A stretch of DNA of 6,681 bases from contig JAKLPX010000397.1 of the NCBI GenBank assembly GCA_022013635.1, positions 1 to 6,681 of the forward strand, written 5' to 3'. Positions 6,495 through 6,681 of this stretch are shown piece after piece; within the stretch, counting starts at the first letter, position 1, and each line of letters begins with the position of its first letter. The position numbers and the translations under genes are program-made. The notes under the pieces were generated by a model that did no database searches, was not told where the DNA came from, and saw only the letters and a list, made by a program, of their open reading frames with translations. The DNA comes from Candidatus Delongbacteria bacterium (GTDB lineage: Bacteria; UBA4055).

Positions 6495-6681
6495 ATGACA
6501 AAAAGAGTATACAATTTCTCTGCCGGACCGGGAATGTTGCCCGAAGCAGTTTTAAAAAAAGCTGCAGAAGAGATGCTGAACTATGAAGGTTGCGGAATGT
6601 CGGTTATGGAAATGAGCCATCGTTCAAAAGTTTATCAGTCAATCATAGATTCGGCTGAAAAGTCTTTAAGAGAGATAATGA
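6495..6681 (+). CDS. serC: Phosphoserine aminotransferase, N-terminal part (cut by window edge)
   Basis: The first 62 codons of a pyridoxal-phosphate class V aminotransferase that converts 3-phosphohydroxypyruvate and glutamate to phosphoserine and 2-oxoglutarate, the second step of serine synthesis in the cytoplasm. Family members also serve pyridoxine synthesis in some bacteria. Recognition rests on two N-terminal signatures: [11 protein letters not shown] (residues 6-16) and [10 protein letters not shown] (35-44), whose His-Arg pair belongs to the substrate phosphate/carboxylate site. The catalytic lysine lies beyond the window. AAAGGAG at 6482-6488 with a 6-nt spacer fixes the start. The gene is transcribed away from the peptidase gene, and the neighbours here suggest no functional link to it. 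The usual family length is about 360 aa, so most of the gene lies to the right. Confidence 0.95.
   Translation, partial: MTKRVYNFSAGPGMLPEAVLKKAAEEMLNYEGCGMSVMEMSHRSKVYQSIIDSAEKSLREIM

Noticed and set aside
6329..6514. 61-aa minus-strand frame in the divergent intergenic region
   Set aside because: It is Phe/Ile/Leu/Ser-rich translation of AT-rich DNA that overlaps the serC start and promoter-like sequence; no ribosome binding site or homology is visible.
1..6681. CRISPR arrays, tRNA or rRNA genes, insertion sequences, toxin-antitoxin or defence genes
   Set aside because: I found no regularly spaced repeats, tRNA-like cloverleaf, transposase motifs, terminal inverted repeats or defence-family motifs; almost all the DNA is taken up by the five assigned genes.

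Overview
The window looks like AT-rich chromosomal DNA from a bacterium of the FCB superphylum (Bacteroidota, Ignavibacteriota, Cloacimonadota, Marinimicrobia and relatives). Three things point there. A large exported protein ends in an NYPNPFNP-type C-terminal sorting domain, the tag of type IX (Por) secretion. Two other proteins carry lipoprotein signal peptides. The choice-of-anchor-J / Ig-like modules of the exported protein are typical of that group. Cloacimonadota or a neighbouring candidate phylum is my best guess, but this is inference; no rRNA gene is present to settle it.

Layout: four genes lie head-to-tail on the minus strand and one begins at the right edge on the plus strand. Read along the minus strand from the right, they are: (1) a 716-aa oligopeptidase B-like serine peptidase with a lipoprotein signal (4156-6306); (2) a 130-aa helical lipoprotein of unknown function (3685-4077); (3) a 393-aa FAD-dependent geranylgeranyl-reductase-family protein (2503-3684), whose ATG directly abuts the lipoprotein stop codon; (4) a long secreted multi-domain protein (from 2422 down past position 1), open for 807 codons and cut by the window edge inside its sorting domain. 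On the plus strand, serC (phosphoserine aminotransferase) starts at 6495 and runs off the right edge. A possible 10-codon leader peptide sits immediately upstream of it.

The gaps between the minus-strand genes are 78, 0 and 80 nt, and there is no convincing intrinsic terminator between them. They could be partly co-transcribed, although promoter-like sequences can be drawn in both larger gaps. Only the lipoprotein/reductase pair is tightly coupled. The 188-nt gap between the peptidase gene and serC is a divergent promoter region.

The shared theme of the minus-strand genes is the cell envelope: a surface or periplasmic peptidase, a small lipoprotein, an isoprenoid/lipid-type reductase and a secreted beta-rich protein. 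I see no defence system, CRISPR array, mobile element, tRNA or rRNA, and no clear novel multi-gene system. The most useful second looks are the lipoprotein form of oligopeptidase B, the abutting lipoprotein-reductase pair, the duplicated architecture of the secreted protein, and the small reading frame in the serC leader.
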